The position numbers and the translations under genes were made by a program. This document shows, piece after piece, positions 1 through 8,430 of a stretch of DNA of 64,000 nucleotides. Where the stretch lies: positions 1 through 64,000 of the forward strand of contig JAFKKH010000025.1 of assembly GCA_017305665.1 (NCBI GenBank), read 5' to 3'. The notes under the pieces were generated by a model. It did no database searches and was not told the DNA's origin. It saw only the letters and a list, made by a program, of their open reading frames with translations. Source of the stretch: Hyphomicrobiales bacterium (GTDB lineage: Bacteria; Pseudomonadota; Alphaproteobacteria; Rhizobiales; Xanthobacteraceae). How positions within the stretch are numbered: position 1 is the stretch's first letter; every line of letters begins with the position of its first letter.

Positions 1-194
1 GGATCCAGCAGCAGGTCGACCCGCTCGCGCGCCAGCATCTTGCCCCGCGCCACGTGCCGCTTCCGCGACGCCTCCCCGCCCCCGCCCGCAACCCCCGCAA
101 GCCTGTCGCGCAACTCATCAACAAGCGCCCGCATCGCCTCCGCATTGCGCAAAAACTCAGGCGACGTGACATCAACTCCAGAACGAAGTGGCAT
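1..194 (-). CDS. acyl-CoA carboxylase carboxyltransferase (beta) subunit, N-terminal part, cut by window edge
   Basis: Only the first 64 codons are present; the gene runs off the left edge. The translation starts [20 protein letters not shown] and continues through a Gly-rich stretch into [19 protein letters not shown]. That is the usual opening of biotin-dependent carboxyltransferase beta subunits of the methylcrotonyl-CoA and propionyl-CoA type, where an R-x-R-H-x-A-R-G-K motif precedes the R-x-R-x-D-x-L-L-D-P motif. These enzymes transfer CO2 from biotin to a short acyl-CoA in the cytosol (leucine or odd-chain catabolism). The methylcrotonyl type (mccB) is slightly favoured by the MPLRS start, but the substrate cannot be decided from this piece. 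An in-frame ATG at 236 would add 14 residues; neither start has a strong ribosome site. Confidence 0.62.
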   Translation of the reverse strand, partial: MPLRSGVDVTSPEFLRNAEAMRALVDELRDRLAGVAGGGGEASRKRHVARGKMLARERVDLLLD

Positions 195-377
195 GACAGT
201 CCAGGCTGGTTGGCGAGCACGGAGAACCCGGCTCATGGTCTCGGCTTAGGGTGCCCCGCCATCGCGGGCAAGGTCAACCTTCGTTCAGCGACAGCCACGC
301 GTCGCGTGCGGACATGACCGTTCATCCGGTCACTCCGGATCACGAACGGCAACGGGGTACGGATTCAATAAGGACAG

Positions 378-683
378 CTAGTGCGTCCAGGGCTCGCTGC
401 GACGAAACGCAAAGTTGTCAGCGTAGGCGACCTGCCTCACCGTCTTCACCTTCGGTTCGTCCACCTGATAGGCGATGCCTTCACGCTCGCAATAGGCGAT
501 CGCATCTTCCTTGGTCTCAAAGCGCAGGGTGAGCTGCTGCTTCATGTCGCCCGAACTGGTCCAACCCATCAGGGGCTCGATGATCCGCGCCTGCTCGGGC
601 TCGTAGTCGAGCTGCCATTCCCGGGTCTTGGCTGCCCCCGACTGCATGGCGTTTTTGGCGGGCTTGAAGATTCGTGCTGTCAT
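378..683 (-). CDS. ETC complex I subunit (NDUFS4/18-kDa-like)
   Basis: A 101-residue protein of the family named for the eukaryotic 18-kDa NADH dehydrogenase accessory subunit (NDUFS4). In alphaproteobacteria it is a supernumerary complex I subunit on the matrix-like (cytoplasmic) arm. Family landmarks are visible: the opening TARIFKPAKNAMQSG, the W-x-L-x-[YF]-E block (WQLDYEPEQAR, about residues 23-33), the MGWTSSGDM motif near 39-47 and the AIAYCEREG segment near 62-70. Length is normal for the bacterial form. It stands alone, not next to a nuo operon, as is common. Start is ATG at 683 with a weak ribosome site. Confidence 0.88.
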   Translation of the reverse strand: MTARIFKPAKNAMQSGAAKTREWQLDYEPEQARIIEPLMGWTSSGDMKQQLTLRFETKEDAIAYCEREGIAYQVDEPKVKTVRQVAYADNFAFRRSEPWTH

Positions 684-840
684 GAATTGTTGTGACCTGC
701 TGCTATGCGATCTCGTGCCAATCTGGTGAAATCGGGCGCCACCGGATAGATTCGCCTGTCAGGAATTTGATCAGCGAATCCGCCGGCAGGCGGCTTTATT
801 TCCCGATTTGGGTATAATCTTTATGTCGCGGCATGACAAT

Positions 841-917
841 CTAGTGGTCCGATTCTAACATTCGCATCCCGTTTCAGTGAACCCTTCTTGCGAAAGTCAG
901 AACCGAAGGACCACTAG
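841..917. repeat. CTAGTG-ended palindromic intergenic repeat (copy 1)
   Basis: An imperfect 77-bp palindrome whose ends are CTAGTGGTCC and GGACCACTAG. The inner arms contain GATTCTAACATTCGCA on the left and TGCGAAAGTCAGAACC on the right. The sequence resembles the palindrome at 55563-55638 (CTAGTGTCCCGATTCCGAAG arm), so both probably belong to one small mobile-repeat family. It lies upstream of the opgC-like gene. No coding potential was found inside. Confidence 0.7.
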
Positions 918-930
918 TAAATATAAGTTT

Positions 931-957
931 CTAGTGGCGTTTTGAATTCGACATTCC
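931..957 (+). repeat. possible solo half of the CTAGTG repeat
   Basis: Immediately after copy 1 a second CTAGTGG end occurs, followed by TTTGAATTCGACATTC, which loosely matches the left arm of the palindrome at 841 (CTAGTGG, then ATTC, then ACATTCGC). No matching right arm is seen. It may be a decayed or truncated copy. Confidence 0.35.
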
Positions 958-1057
958 CCTCCGGGACGCGCGGCCAGGTGGGTCGCGAATGTCAAGTTCA
1001 CTCTACTGGGCAAGCATCAGGCATTCTCGAGATTCAGCCAGTCACGAAACGAGCCCC

Positions 1058-2236
1058 ATGGAAATTCACGCAATCCTTCCCCCCAAAGGCCGCGATCTCA
1101 GGCTGGATTTCTTTCGCGGCATCGCCAACTGGGCGATCTTCCTGGACCATATTCCCGACAACGCCGTGAACTGGATCACGACCCGAAATTGGGGCTTCAG
1201 CGATGCCGCCGACCTGTTCGTCTTCATTTCCGGATACACGGCTTCCTTCGTCTACGCCAAGATGATGCTGGATCGCGGCTTTATCGTCGGCGCCACCCGG
1301 CTGACCAAGCGGGTCTGGCAGCTCTATGTCGCCCACATCATCCTGTTCGTGATCTACATCGTTGCGATCGGCTATGTCGCCCAGCGTTACAACGATCCCG
1401 ACATCATCAACGAGTTCAACGTCGCCGGACTCGTGGACAATCCGATCGAGACCTTGCGCCACGGGCTTTTGCTCAGCTTCAAGCCGCTCAATCTCGACGT
1501 GCTGCCGCTTTACATTGTGCTGATGGCGTTTTTCCCGCCGGTGCTGTGGATGATGCTGCGCAAGCCGGACCTGACGATGCTCGGGTCGCTCGCGCTTTAC
1601 TTCGCCGCCCGCCAGTTCGGCTGGAATCTGCACGGCTACCCGGCCGGCGAATGGTACTTCAATCCGTTCTGCTGGCAGTTGCTGTTCATGTTCGGCGCCT
1701 GGTTCGCGCTTGGCGGCGCACGGGAGTCGCGCTCGATTATCAACTCGCCGTGGCTGTTATACCTCGGCTTCGCCTACCTGGTCTTTGCGCTGGTCATGAC
1801 CATGGCCGGCCGGTTCGACGCATTCGGCGACCTGTTTCCAAGGTGGCTGTACGACGCCTTCAATCCCAACGACAAGACCAACCTCGCCCCGTATCGCGTG
1901 CTTCACTTCGTCATCATCGCGTTTTTCGTCACGCGTTTTGTGCCTAGGGACTGGAGCTTGCTGGAATCGAAACTGCTCGAACCCATCATCAAATGCGGCC
2001 AGCAGTCGCTCGCAGTGTTCTGCGTCGGCGTGTTCCTGTCCTTCGTCGGCCACTTCACCTTGATGATGAGTTCGGGATCGTTCCTCTCGCAGCTTTTCGT
2101 CAGCATCGCGGGCATCGCGATCATGACGACCGTCGCTTACTACATCTCGTGGTCGAAAAAGCAGGACAAGCCACTGCCGAAGCCAACGGCGACCTCCACC
2201 CCGACCAAGGCCGCCCCGCCAAAGGCCGCCGAATAA
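1058..2236 (+). CDS. opgC: OpgC-like membrane acyltransferase
   Basis: A 392-residue polytopic membrane protein of the OpgC C-terminal family, which adds succinyl groups to periplasmic glucans. The diagnostic opening is present (GRDLRLDFFRGIANWAIFLD, then the PDNAVNWITTRNWGFSDAAD block and FVFISGYTASFVYAKM). About ten hydrophobic segments follow between residues 70 and 370, and the tail is Pro/Lys-rich and probably cytoplasmic. An upstream in-frame ATG at 989 would add 23 polar residues that do not fit the family, so 1058 is preferred. OpgC-type proteins in this order are variable and often of unproven substrate; other acylated sugars are possible. The gene is monocistronic; the next gene is convergent. 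Confidence 0.82.
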   Translation: MEIHAILPPKGRDLRLDFFRGIANWAIFLDHIPDNAVNWITTRNWGFSDAADLFVFISGYTASFVYAKMMLDRGFIVGATRLTKRVWQLYVAHIILFVIYIVAIGYVAQRYNDPDIINEFNVAGLVDNPIETLRHGLLLSFKPLNLDVLPLYIVLMAFFPPVLWMMLRKPDLTMLGSLALYFAARQFGWNLHGYPAGEWYFNPFCWQLLFMFGAWFALGGARESRSIINSPWLLYLGFAYLVFALVMTMAGRFDAFGDLFPRWLYDAFNPNDKTNLAPYRVLHFVIIAFFVTRFVPRDWSLLESKLLEPIIKCGQQSLAVFCVGVFLSFVGHFTLMMSSGSFLSQLFVSIAGIAIMTTVAYYISWSKKQDKPLPKPTATSTPTKAAPPKAAE

Positions 2237-2261
2237 TCCGCCGTCACCTCACAGCCGATCG

Positions 2262-4073
2262 TCAAGCCGGCCTGAGGTTCGACATCACGACGGCACCGAC
2301 GTCGGTATAGACGCCGACCAGTGGTCCGACGATCCTGTGCAGTCCATTCTTGGACACCAGCGTGTCGTGCAGCACGAGATGGTCGATGCCGGTGGTCAGG
2401 AAGCAGCGCATGGCATCGCGCGGCGTCTCCACGATCGGCTCACCCTTGATGTTGAAGGACGTGTTGATCAGCACGGGCACGCCGGTCAGCGCCTCGAACT
2501 CTTTCAGCAGCCGATAGAGCGTCGGATTGGTGCTTTCGCGCACGGTCTGCACCCGCGCCGTACCATCCACATGAACGATCGCCGGGATCCTGTCGCGCCA
2601 CTCCGGGCGAACCGGCTTGGCCATCAGCATGAAAGGCGAATCCCCCCTGCCCTCGAAGACCTCGTCGGCCCGCTCCTCAAGCACGATCGGCGCAAACGGA
2701 CGGAACGGCTGGCGATGCTTGACCCGGCTGTTGAGGATGTCCTTCATGTCGGGTTTTCGCGGATCGGCAATCAGGCTGCGATTACCGAGCGCCCGCGGAC
2801 CGAATTCGGAACGGCCCTGAAACCAGCCGATGACCTTCTGGTCGGCCAGCAGTTTTGCGGTCTCGGCATAGATATTTGAGCTCTTCACCGCCGTGGTCTG
2901 GACCTTGACCATCGAACGCTGGGTGGCGGTGCGGACGTCCTCATCGGAATAGCTGCGGCCGACATAGGCGTGCTCCATCACGAAACCCCGCTGCTGCTTC
3001 AGCACCTCGAGCCAGCCGTAATAGGCGCAGCCGATGGCAATGCCATCGTCGCCCGCCGCCGGTTGAATCCAGACGTTTTCGAATCCTGCCTCGCGCGCGA
3101 TGCGTCCGTTGGCCACGCAATTCAGCGCCACGCCGCCGGCGATGCAGAGGTTCTTGGCGCCGGTGGTTTCGCGAAGCCAGGCGGCGCGGGCCAGCAGCAC
3201 CTTTTCGGTGTCGTCCTGGACCCGCCAGGCCAGATCCTCCCAATGCCGCATGGAAGGACTGGTATCCCACTTCTCACCGGTATCGGCGATGTAAGGCCGG
3301 TTGAGTTCGGCGGTCCAGCGCGGGACCGTGAGATGATTGTCGGTAATGTCCATCAGCGACTTGATCTGCCCGTGGCGTCCGTACGGCGCGAGCCCCATCA
3401 GTTCGCCGCACTTGTTCCAGTCGCCGAACACATAGGTCGAGGCGCGGCTATAGAGCGCACCGAGACCGGGCATGTTGTAGAATTCGTCGCTGAAGAAGCC
3501 GCGATCCGGCTCCATCCAGATCTTCTTCAAGCATTCGAGCGTCTTGCCGCTGAAGCGATAGTAGCTCTCGGATTCCCGCGCCAGAGGCGACGCAGTATCG
3601 CCGTCCGGATAGGGTTCAGTGACGTCCGAGCGATAACTGCCGACGCCGTCGACGATCATGATCGCGCCATCCTCGAACGGGCTGACGGCGAAGGCGCTGT
3701 AAGCGTGCGCCAGATGATGGGAGATCGAAACGACCTTGCTGGATTGCGAGCGAAAATAAGGATGCACGGTCGCGTCCAGCCGCTCCTCGGCGGTCAGGAA
3801 CCCCGGCATGTCCTGATAGATCAACCGGTCTTCCATCTCCGGAACGGGCAGGATGTAGCAGTTGTGAACCACCAGATCGACATCGTCGAGCGTGATGCCT
3901 TCGGCATCGAGACAGTAGTCGATGACCTCCTTGTAAAATCCGCTGGCATGCTTGTCGCGCGTGATCCGTTCCTTGGCGATGGCGAACGCGACGGCGCCGT
4001 CCCGGAGCAGACACGCGCTCACATCATGATCGTAGGTATTGAGACCGAGAACATAGCTGTGCTGCTTGGACAT
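2262..4073 (-). CDS. carbamoyltransferase, NodU/CmcH family
   Basis: A 603-residue enzyme of the family that transfers a carbamoyl group from carbamoyl phosphate to a hydroxyl of an antibiotic, Nod factor or sugar. The start MSKQHSYVLGLNTYDHDVSA carries the conserved G-x-x-x-x-H-D-x-x-A motif. Further landmarks are SHHLAHAYSAF (metal-binding His pair, about 125-135), a Gly-rich GGVALNCVANGRI block (about 312-324), AAGDDGIAIG, and the C-terminal RSEFGPRALGNRSLIADPR and RVKHRQPFRPFAPIV motifs. Length is typical. Start at 4073 is chosen because AGAGG sits about four bases upstream; an ATG at 4091 lacks such a site. No nodulation genes are nearby, so a housekeeping or surface-sugar target is as likely as Nod factor. 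Confidence 0.85.
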   Translation of the reverse strand: MSKQHSYVLGLNTYDHDVSACLLRDGAVAFAIAKERITRDKHASGFYKEVIDYCLDAEGITLDDVDLVVHNCYILPVPEMEDRLIYQDMPGFLTAEERLDATVHPYFRSQSSKVVSISHHLAHAYSAFAVSPFEDGAIMIVDGVGSYRSDVTEPYPDGDTASPLARESESYYRFSGKTLECLKKIWMEPDRGFFSDEFYNMPGLGALYSRASTYVFGDWNKCGELMGLAPYGRHGQIKSLMDITDNHLTVPRWTAELNRPYIADTGEKWDTSPSMRHWEDLAWRVQDDTEKVLLARAAWLRETTGAKNLCIAGGVALNCVANGRIAREAGFENVWIQPAAGDDGIAIGCAYYGWLEVLKQQRGFVMEHAYVGRSYSDEDVRTATQRSMVKVQTTAVKSSNIYAETAKLLADQKVIGWFQGRSEFGPRALGNRSLIADPRKPDMKDILNSRVKHRQPFRPFAPIVLEERADEVFEGRGDSPFMLMAKPVRPEWRDRIPAIVHVDGTARVQTVRESTNPTLYRLLKEFEALTGVPVLINTSFNIKGEPIVETPRDAMRCFLTTGIDHLVLHDTLVSKNGLHRIVGPLVGVYTDVGAVVMSNLRPA

Positions 4074-4561
4074 GAACCTCTGCGAATGCATCTGGAGGGT
4101 TGTTGGAAGGACCGCTTATCTTGGGAACCGGATGATCCTTATGGCGAGGGTTGGGTTAACGGCACTCGATGGATGGACACCTTGCCGCTATGCGTCGCAC
4201 ACCTGAGAGATTAAGTTCACCGCCGCTGGAACGGCAAATGCCGCAGAAGCAAAACATGACCGTTTGCAACCGGAGCGATATGCCCAACGTCCACGGCAAC
4301 GCGCGGTTTCCTCTCATCATTCTAAACTTCCACCATAAGATTTGAACCCGAACGCGTTGCCCGCCGACAGTTGACCGAGCGTGAAGCCTGACCGTAGCCT
4401 TGGCCGACTGCACGTTCAAATTCTTGAATCTGTTATTGCCGTAGCAAGTATCCAAAACAGACCAAGCACCGAAGTGGACTGCCTTATATTCGCGACAATG
4501 CTCGTCCCGATATTGGGCTCTGCTCCAAGATGGCACTAACCAGAAATGGGAGATTCTCCTG
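4074..4561. other. divergent intergenic region
   Basis: About 490 bases between the carbamoyltransferase start (leftward) and the Gly/Arg-rich protein start (rightward). It must hold both promoters. It looks less GC-rich than its surroundings. No convincing coding frame, tRNA or palindrome was found. Confidence 0.5.
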
Positions 4562-4852
4562 ATGGCTCAGAGTAGTTCGAATGCGCGGCGCAGCGTCATC
4601 ACCCGCGTCCTGGCGGCGATGGCGATGGTCTGCGTGTATTTTATCGGCGTCGCCAGCGTGTCGTCGGTTCTGATCGCCGGATCCACGACGTCGGCGGAAG
4701 CCCGCGGCCGTGGCCGTGGTCGCGGCGGTGGTCGTGGCTGGGGTCGCGGACGCGGTCGTGGCTGGCATCGCGGTCGTGGTCGCGGCTGGGGCATCGTCGC
4801 TCCCGGCTGCTACTACAGCCCGCGCTGGGGTCGCGTGATCTGCCCATACTGA
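4562..4852 (+). CDS. small exported Gly/Arg-rich protein
   Basis: A 96-residue protein with an N-terminal hydrophobic segment (about residues 16-38, signal peptide or anchor, with a possible A-x-A cleavage near SAEARG). A striking tract of alternating Arg and Gly with a few Trp and His follows (about 48-77), then a short Cys/Tyr-containing tail (PGCYYSPRWGRVICPY). GGGAG lies about ten bases before the ATG, and a good terminator follows. Similar short Gly-Arg or His-rich exported proteins are frequent in Bradyrhizobium-like genomes; function unknown. The positive repeat could bind nucleic acid, polyphosphate or cell surface acid groups. Confidence 0.72.
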   Translation: MAQSSSNARRSVITRVLAAMAMVCVYFIGVASVSSVLIAGSTTSAEARGRGRGRGGGRGWGRGRGRGWHRGRGRGWGIVAPGCYYSPRWGRVICPY

Positions 4853-4878
4853 TCGCGTCGTCTCTTTCACGAATATTG

Positions 4879-4912
4879 AAGGGTGCGTTGGTCTCGCCGG
4901 CGCACCCTTTTC
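4879..4912 (+). terminator. rho-independent terminator
   Basis: GGGTGCG (4881-4887) pairs with CGCACCC (4901-4907), followed by TTTT. It is placed 27 bases after the stop codon of the Gly/Arg-rich protein. Confidence 0.8.
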
Positions 4913-5020
4913 GTCAGATGCAAAACGCTTTCAAGGCGACGCAGATTTCAAGTTAAATCCGATGCATCCCGGAAACCATTTCGCAGGACGACTCGGATAA
5001 TCAGCCGCCACCCGAACCTC

Positions 5021-5224
5021 ATGTTCAAGGCGGCGCGAATGCCGGAGTGGTTGCATCTGCTGGGAATCGGAATCGTCCTGGCAGGTTGCGGGTGGATCGG
5101 CTTTGTCCCTGCCAATTATCAGTGGTTCTGGACGCCACACGGCGATGATCTTGCCGTCATCATCATCGGACCGCGCAGACTCGCCGATGGCGATGCACGT
5201 GGCGCTCCGCCGCACGGCGCGTGA
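5021..5224 (+). CDS. small membrane/lipoprotein-like hypothetical protein
   Basis: A possible 67-residue protein with one hydrophobic helix (LHLLGIGIVLAGCGWIGFVPA) that contains a lipobox-like VLAGC. It is followed by YQWFWTPHGDD and a charged tail. The frame is open further upstream to 4883 but that part is Arg-rich and looks non-coding. ATG at 5042 is another possible start. No clear ribosome site is seen. Not recognised. Confidence 0.4.
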   Translation: MFKAARMPEWLHLLGIGIVLAGCGWIGFVPANYQWFWTPHGDDLAVIIIGPRRLADGDARGAPPHGA

Positions 5225-5288
5225 ACTGGCTTGATCGACAAATTTCTCGGGAAGAAGCGTCAAGACGACGCAGCAGATTTATCGGATA

Positions 5289-5365
5289 TGGTCGGGGCAG
5301 CTGGATTCGAACCAACGACCTGCAGTACCCAAAACTGCCGCGCTACCAGGCTGCGCTATACCCCG
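5289..5365 (-). tRNA. tRNA-Pro (TGG)
   Basis: A 77-base cloverleaf read leftwards. The acceptor stem CGGGGTA pairs with TGCCCCG, the anticodon stem GCAGT/ACTGC encloses loop TTTGGGT with anticodon TGG, the T-arm carries GGTTCGAATCC, and CCA is encoded. It lies 61 bases downstream of the DUF192 gene on the same strand. Confidence 0.95.
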
Positions 5366-5426
5366 ATCTGTAGGCAAGCGATGTGGTTACACGCTTCCGC
5401 CTGCCCCAGCAAGCCGCGCCCCGGGT

Positions 5427-5915
5427 TCAATGACCGTTGAAGAGTGGGTGCGCGACCCGGTCACCGGGGGCGATGCCGTATTTCTTCGCGGTTCCCGCGA
5501 TGACCTCGAGCACGCCCTTGGCCAGACCGCGCGAAGGAATGATCCGGGTCGAGAGCGGCTCGGTGTTCTCTGCGATCCGCATGATGCGGCCGTCCGGGCC
5601 GATGAAGATCATGTCGAGCGAGATATAGGTATTCTTCATCCACATCGAGACCTGCTGGGCCGGCGAAAAGTCGAACAGCATGCCCTGCCCGTCCGGTAAA
5701 TGCTTCCGATACATCAGCCCGGTGGTCTTCTCCTCCTCGGTCGTCGCCATCTCGACCGAAAACACCTTCACGCCGGATTTGGTCGCAATTTCCAGCGGCT
5801 GGAATTCGGCGGCGCGGACGCTCATTCCGCCCGGCGCAATCACACCGATCCATGAAACCAGCGCGAGCCACAGAGCGGCACGTAACGCCGCGAGACTTGC
5901 TTTTCGAAGAGACAT
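5427..5915 (-). CDS. DUF192 family exported protein
   Basis: A 162-residue protein with a signal peptide (about residues 1-36, ending near VRAAEF) and a single DUF192 domain. Family landmarks are TTEEEKTTGLMYRKHLPDGQGMLF (split here by convention), the MWMKNTYISLDMIFI core and ENTEPLSTRIIPS. The domain is a small periplasmic fold of unknown biochemical role. ATG at 5915 is preferred over an in-frame GTG at 5924. It follows the double cold-shock gene on the same strand, separated by about 205 bases, with tRNA-Pro next downstream. Confidence 0.85.
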   Translation of the reverse strand: MSLRKASLAALRAALWLALVSWIGVIAPGGMSVRAAEFQPLEIATKSGVKVFSVEMATTEEEKTTGLMYRKHLPDGQGMLFDFSPAQQVSMWMKNTYISLDMIFIGPDGRIMRIAENTEPLSTRIIPSRGLAKGVLEVIAGTAKKYGIAPGDRVAHPLFNGH

Positions 5916-6121
5916 TCCAATCACCTGCCGGAGACGAGGGCATCTGCCAATAGACCGGCCCGCCGGCCGCGGTACATAGCGGACCGGGGCTCAACCCGCA
6001 AAACACGATTTCCGGAAAGGTCAGGTTCTGGAGACGCCAAGCCGAACAACGACGGCGAACGCGCGGCAATGAGGCACGGGCAAGTCGCCAAGACGCGACC
6101 GAATAAATCGCCCGAGCCCAA

Positions 6122-6787
6122 TCAGTGCGAGGACAGTCCCGGCGTGCCGTTCTCCGGCTGAATTTCGGCGGCCATCATGCCCTTGGAGCCCGGCCCATAG
6201 CGGACCAGCACGTACTGACCGGGACGAAGCTCCGTCATACCGAAGCGGCGTAGCGTTTCCATATGGACGAAAATATCCGGCGTACCCTCGCCGCACGTCA
6301 AAAACCCGAATCCGCGCAAGCGGTTGAACCACTTGACCTGGGCCCGCTCGAGTCCGCTGGTCGGCGTAACGCTGACATGGGTCCGCGGCGGCAGCATCTG
6401 TGCAGGATGGATCGCGGTGGATTCATCCATCGAGACGACCCGGAAGGCCTGATAGCCCTTGGCGCGCTGCACGCACTCACACACTACGCGCGCACCTTCA
6501 TAGGCGGTCTGATGACCGTCGCGGCGGAGAACCGTCACGTGCAGGAGCACGTCGGGCCAGCCATTGTCGGGAATGATGAAACCGTAGCCCTTTGACGCGT
6601 CAAACCATTTGATGACGCCACTGATCTCGACAAGGTTCGCCGCAGCGTCATCCAGTCCCGCAAACGGATCAATCCCGGACTCGCGATCCACCGCGCCGGA
6701 AAAATCCTTCGGACCAAGCTTGCTTGCTCCAGCCCCGCTTCCCGCCGGACCGCCAAATTTCTTGGACTCGAAACCGTCCGACCCCAT
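6122..6787 (-). CDS. protein with two cold-shock domains
   Basis: A 221-residue cytoplasmic nucleic-acid-binding protein. The first cold-shock domain is at about 57-120 (GVIKWFDASKGYGFIIPD and VLLHVTVLRRDG). The second is at about 146-208 (AQVKWFNRLRGFGFLTCGEG and DIFVHMETLRRFG). The RNP1-like K-G-[YF]-G-F-I and RNP2-like [VI]-[LF]-[LV]-H-[VM] strands are visible in both. The N-terminal 50 residues are Gly/Ser-rich and disordered. Tandem cold-shock proteins of this type are typical of Rhizobiales and may act as RNA chaperones. ATG 6787 is chosen; an in-frame GTG at 6802 is possible. Confidence 0.88.
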   Translation of the reverse strand: MGSDGFESKKFGGPAGSGAGASKLGPKDFSGAVDRESGIDPFAGLDDAAANLVEISGVIKWFDASKGYGFIIPDNGWPDVLLHVTVLRRDGHQTAYEGARVVCECVQRAKGYQAFRVVSMDESTAIHPAQMLPPRTHVSVTPTSGLERAQVKWFNRLRGFGFLTCGEGTPDIFVHMETLRRFGMTELRPGQYVLVRYGPGSKGMMAAEIQPENGTPGLSSH

Positions 6788-6983
6788 GACCCCGGACCCC
6801 ACTCATCACCACGGCCTATCGTCTCTGCGACAGGACCATTCACGGGCTCATCGATGACAGTTCATGACGCCGCCGCGCGAATCTCACGAATCAAAAGATA
6901 ACACTCTCGACTGCACGGCAAAGATAAAAAACAAATTTACCGCGAGCTATGAACAGCCTTGCACCCACCGGATCACTTTCTGT

Positions 6984-7745
6984 TCAATTACCGACGAACG
7001 GCCCGAGAGTCTCGCCGATATCATGCCGGATCACGAGATCGGCGATATCGTCCTGTTCGGTAGGCTCGTTGTTGATGATCACGAGCTTCGCACCGCAATT
7101 CCGGGCCATCACCGGGAACCCGGCGGCGGGCCAGACCACGAGAGACGATCCGATGGCGAGAAACAGATCGCAATGCTGCGCAAGTTCGGTCGCCTGCCGC
7201 ATCGCACCCTCCGGCATCGATTGACCGAACGAGATCGTCGCGGTCTTCACCGGCTGATCGCATTCGAGACAAGATGGCGCGACGCCGGATTCATCGAACT
7301 GCTTCTTCGCCCAGACAAGATCGTAGGACCGGTCGCATCCGATGCAGCGTGCATAGGTGGTGTTGCCGTGAAGTTCGACGACGTGATCGGCGGCAAACCC
7401 TGAATCCTGATGCAGATTGTCAATGTTCTGGGTGATGACGGCCGGAATTTTGCCCACCTTGTAGAGCGCGGCAAGCGCCCGATGGCCTCGCCCCGGTTTC
7501 GCGGCCGCGAAAACCGGCTCCATGGCTAGACGGCGCCGCCATGACTCATCGCGCGCATCCTGGCTGGCGACAAACTCATCGTACGGGATCGGCCGGTTGC
7601 GCGTCCAGAGGCCGCCGGGCGACCGAAAATCCGGGATGCCACACTCCGTGGAAATGCCGGCACCGGTAAACGGCACGATGGTAGCCGCCGCTGCGATCAT
7701 GTCGCCAAGCTGTTCCACTCCCGTGCGGAGATCCATTGCGATCAT
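6984..7745 (-). CDS. Sir2-family NAD-dependent protein deacylase
   Basis: A 253-residue sirtuin that removes acyl groups from protein lysines with NAD as co-substrate. Visible motifs are the Rossmann NAD loop GAGISTECGIPDFRSPGG (about residues 26-43), the catalytic TQNIDNLHQDSG with ELHG, a zinc pair CIGC and CLEC, the SFGQSMPEG loop and the GSSLVVWPAAGFP motif. The length matches class III bacterial sirtuins. The frame extends to 7865, but the start at 7745 (GGGACA about six bases upstream) gives the family's normal N-terminus. Confidence 0.92.
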   Translation of the reverse strand: MIAMDLRTGVEQLGDMIAAAATIVPFTGAGISTECGIPDFRSPGGLWTRNRPIPYDEFVASQDARDESWRRRLAMEPVFAAAKPGRGHRALAALYKVGKIPAVITQNIDNLHQDSGFAADHVVELHGNTTYARCIGCDRSYDLVWAKKQFDESGVAPSCLECDQPVKTATISFGQSMPEGAMRQATELAQHCDLFLAIGSSLVVWPAAGFPVMARNCGAKLVIINNEPTEQDDIADLVIRHDIGETLGPFVGN

Positions 7746-8115
7746 GCGAACTGTCCCGATTGATCGCATGACGTTACCGGCTGACCGATGATCTGCGCAA
7801 GACGCGCGGCGCAAACGACAGACCGCGTTCGACTGGTACGCAGGAGCCGGCCGCGACTGGAACACAACTCCCGGATTCGCTCGGACGCTTTTTCCGACTG
7901 CAAGATGGCGCCATTGCCGGCAACAACGCGCGAGATCTTATCCACTGCGAAGCGTGAATGGCTCCTCCGCAGCGCGATCGATTGACGAACGTTTCGTGCT
8001 TTGTTGAAATCGTATTCGGTTCTGCAAGCGAATGCAGCGACGCCTCGCGAAAAACTTGATGTCACGCGTGGTCGAGTTGTTCAGAACCCAGGCGCAAATG
8101 CCGGAGGATACCGCG

Positions 8116-8310
8116 ATGCCCCCCGAACAACGGCAGACACGGCCAGAAGACAGGCTGGCAAGGGAGCGAGCCGACATCGCGCGCCGCGTCGCCAATTTCA
8201 GGGCGCATCAGGCCAAGCTCGAACAGGAACGCGACGCCTACTACAAGTCGGTTCGCGCAAAAATCAGCAGAACGCTCGGCGCATCGCGGACGACAGAAAC
8301 GTCCAAGTAG
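8116..8310 (+). CDS. small coiled-coil hypothetical protein
   Basis: A 64-residue charged protein (MPPEQRQTRPEDRLARERAD...) predicted to be one long amphipathic helix (RVANFRAHQAKLEQERDAYY). GGAGG lies about eight bases before the ATG, which decides this start over ATGs at 8032 and 8098. A terminator follows. Function not recognised. Confidence 0.6.
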   Translation: MPPEQRQTRPEDRLARERADIARRVANFRAHQAKLEQERDAYYKSVRAKISRTLGASRTTETSK

Positions 8311-8373
8311 CGGATAGCTTCGAGCGAAGAAGAACTCTCCGGGCAGGTTTGGAATCGATACGGTCTGGAATTG

Positions 8374-8404
8374 AAAAGTCCCGGAGAGGAACCCCGGGAC
8401 TTTC
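8374..8404. terminator. bidirectional terminator
   Basis: AAAGTCCCGG (8375-8384) pairs with CCGGGACTTT (8394-8403). It lies between the convergent genes ending at 8310 and 8431. Confidence 0.75.
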
Positions 8405-8430
8405 GATAACGTCAGATCATGCGTTTCGCA

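Noticed and set aside
2262-4073. Calling the carbamoyltransferase nodU as part of a nodulation locus
   Set aside because: No nod, nif or fix genes or nod boxes are nearby; the family is broad and includes non-symbiotic members.
5231-5440. A rightward frame containing the AAGFEPTTCSTQNCRATRLR string
   Set aside because: This is the well-known spurious translation of the antisense of a tRNA gene (tRNA-Pro at 5289-5365).
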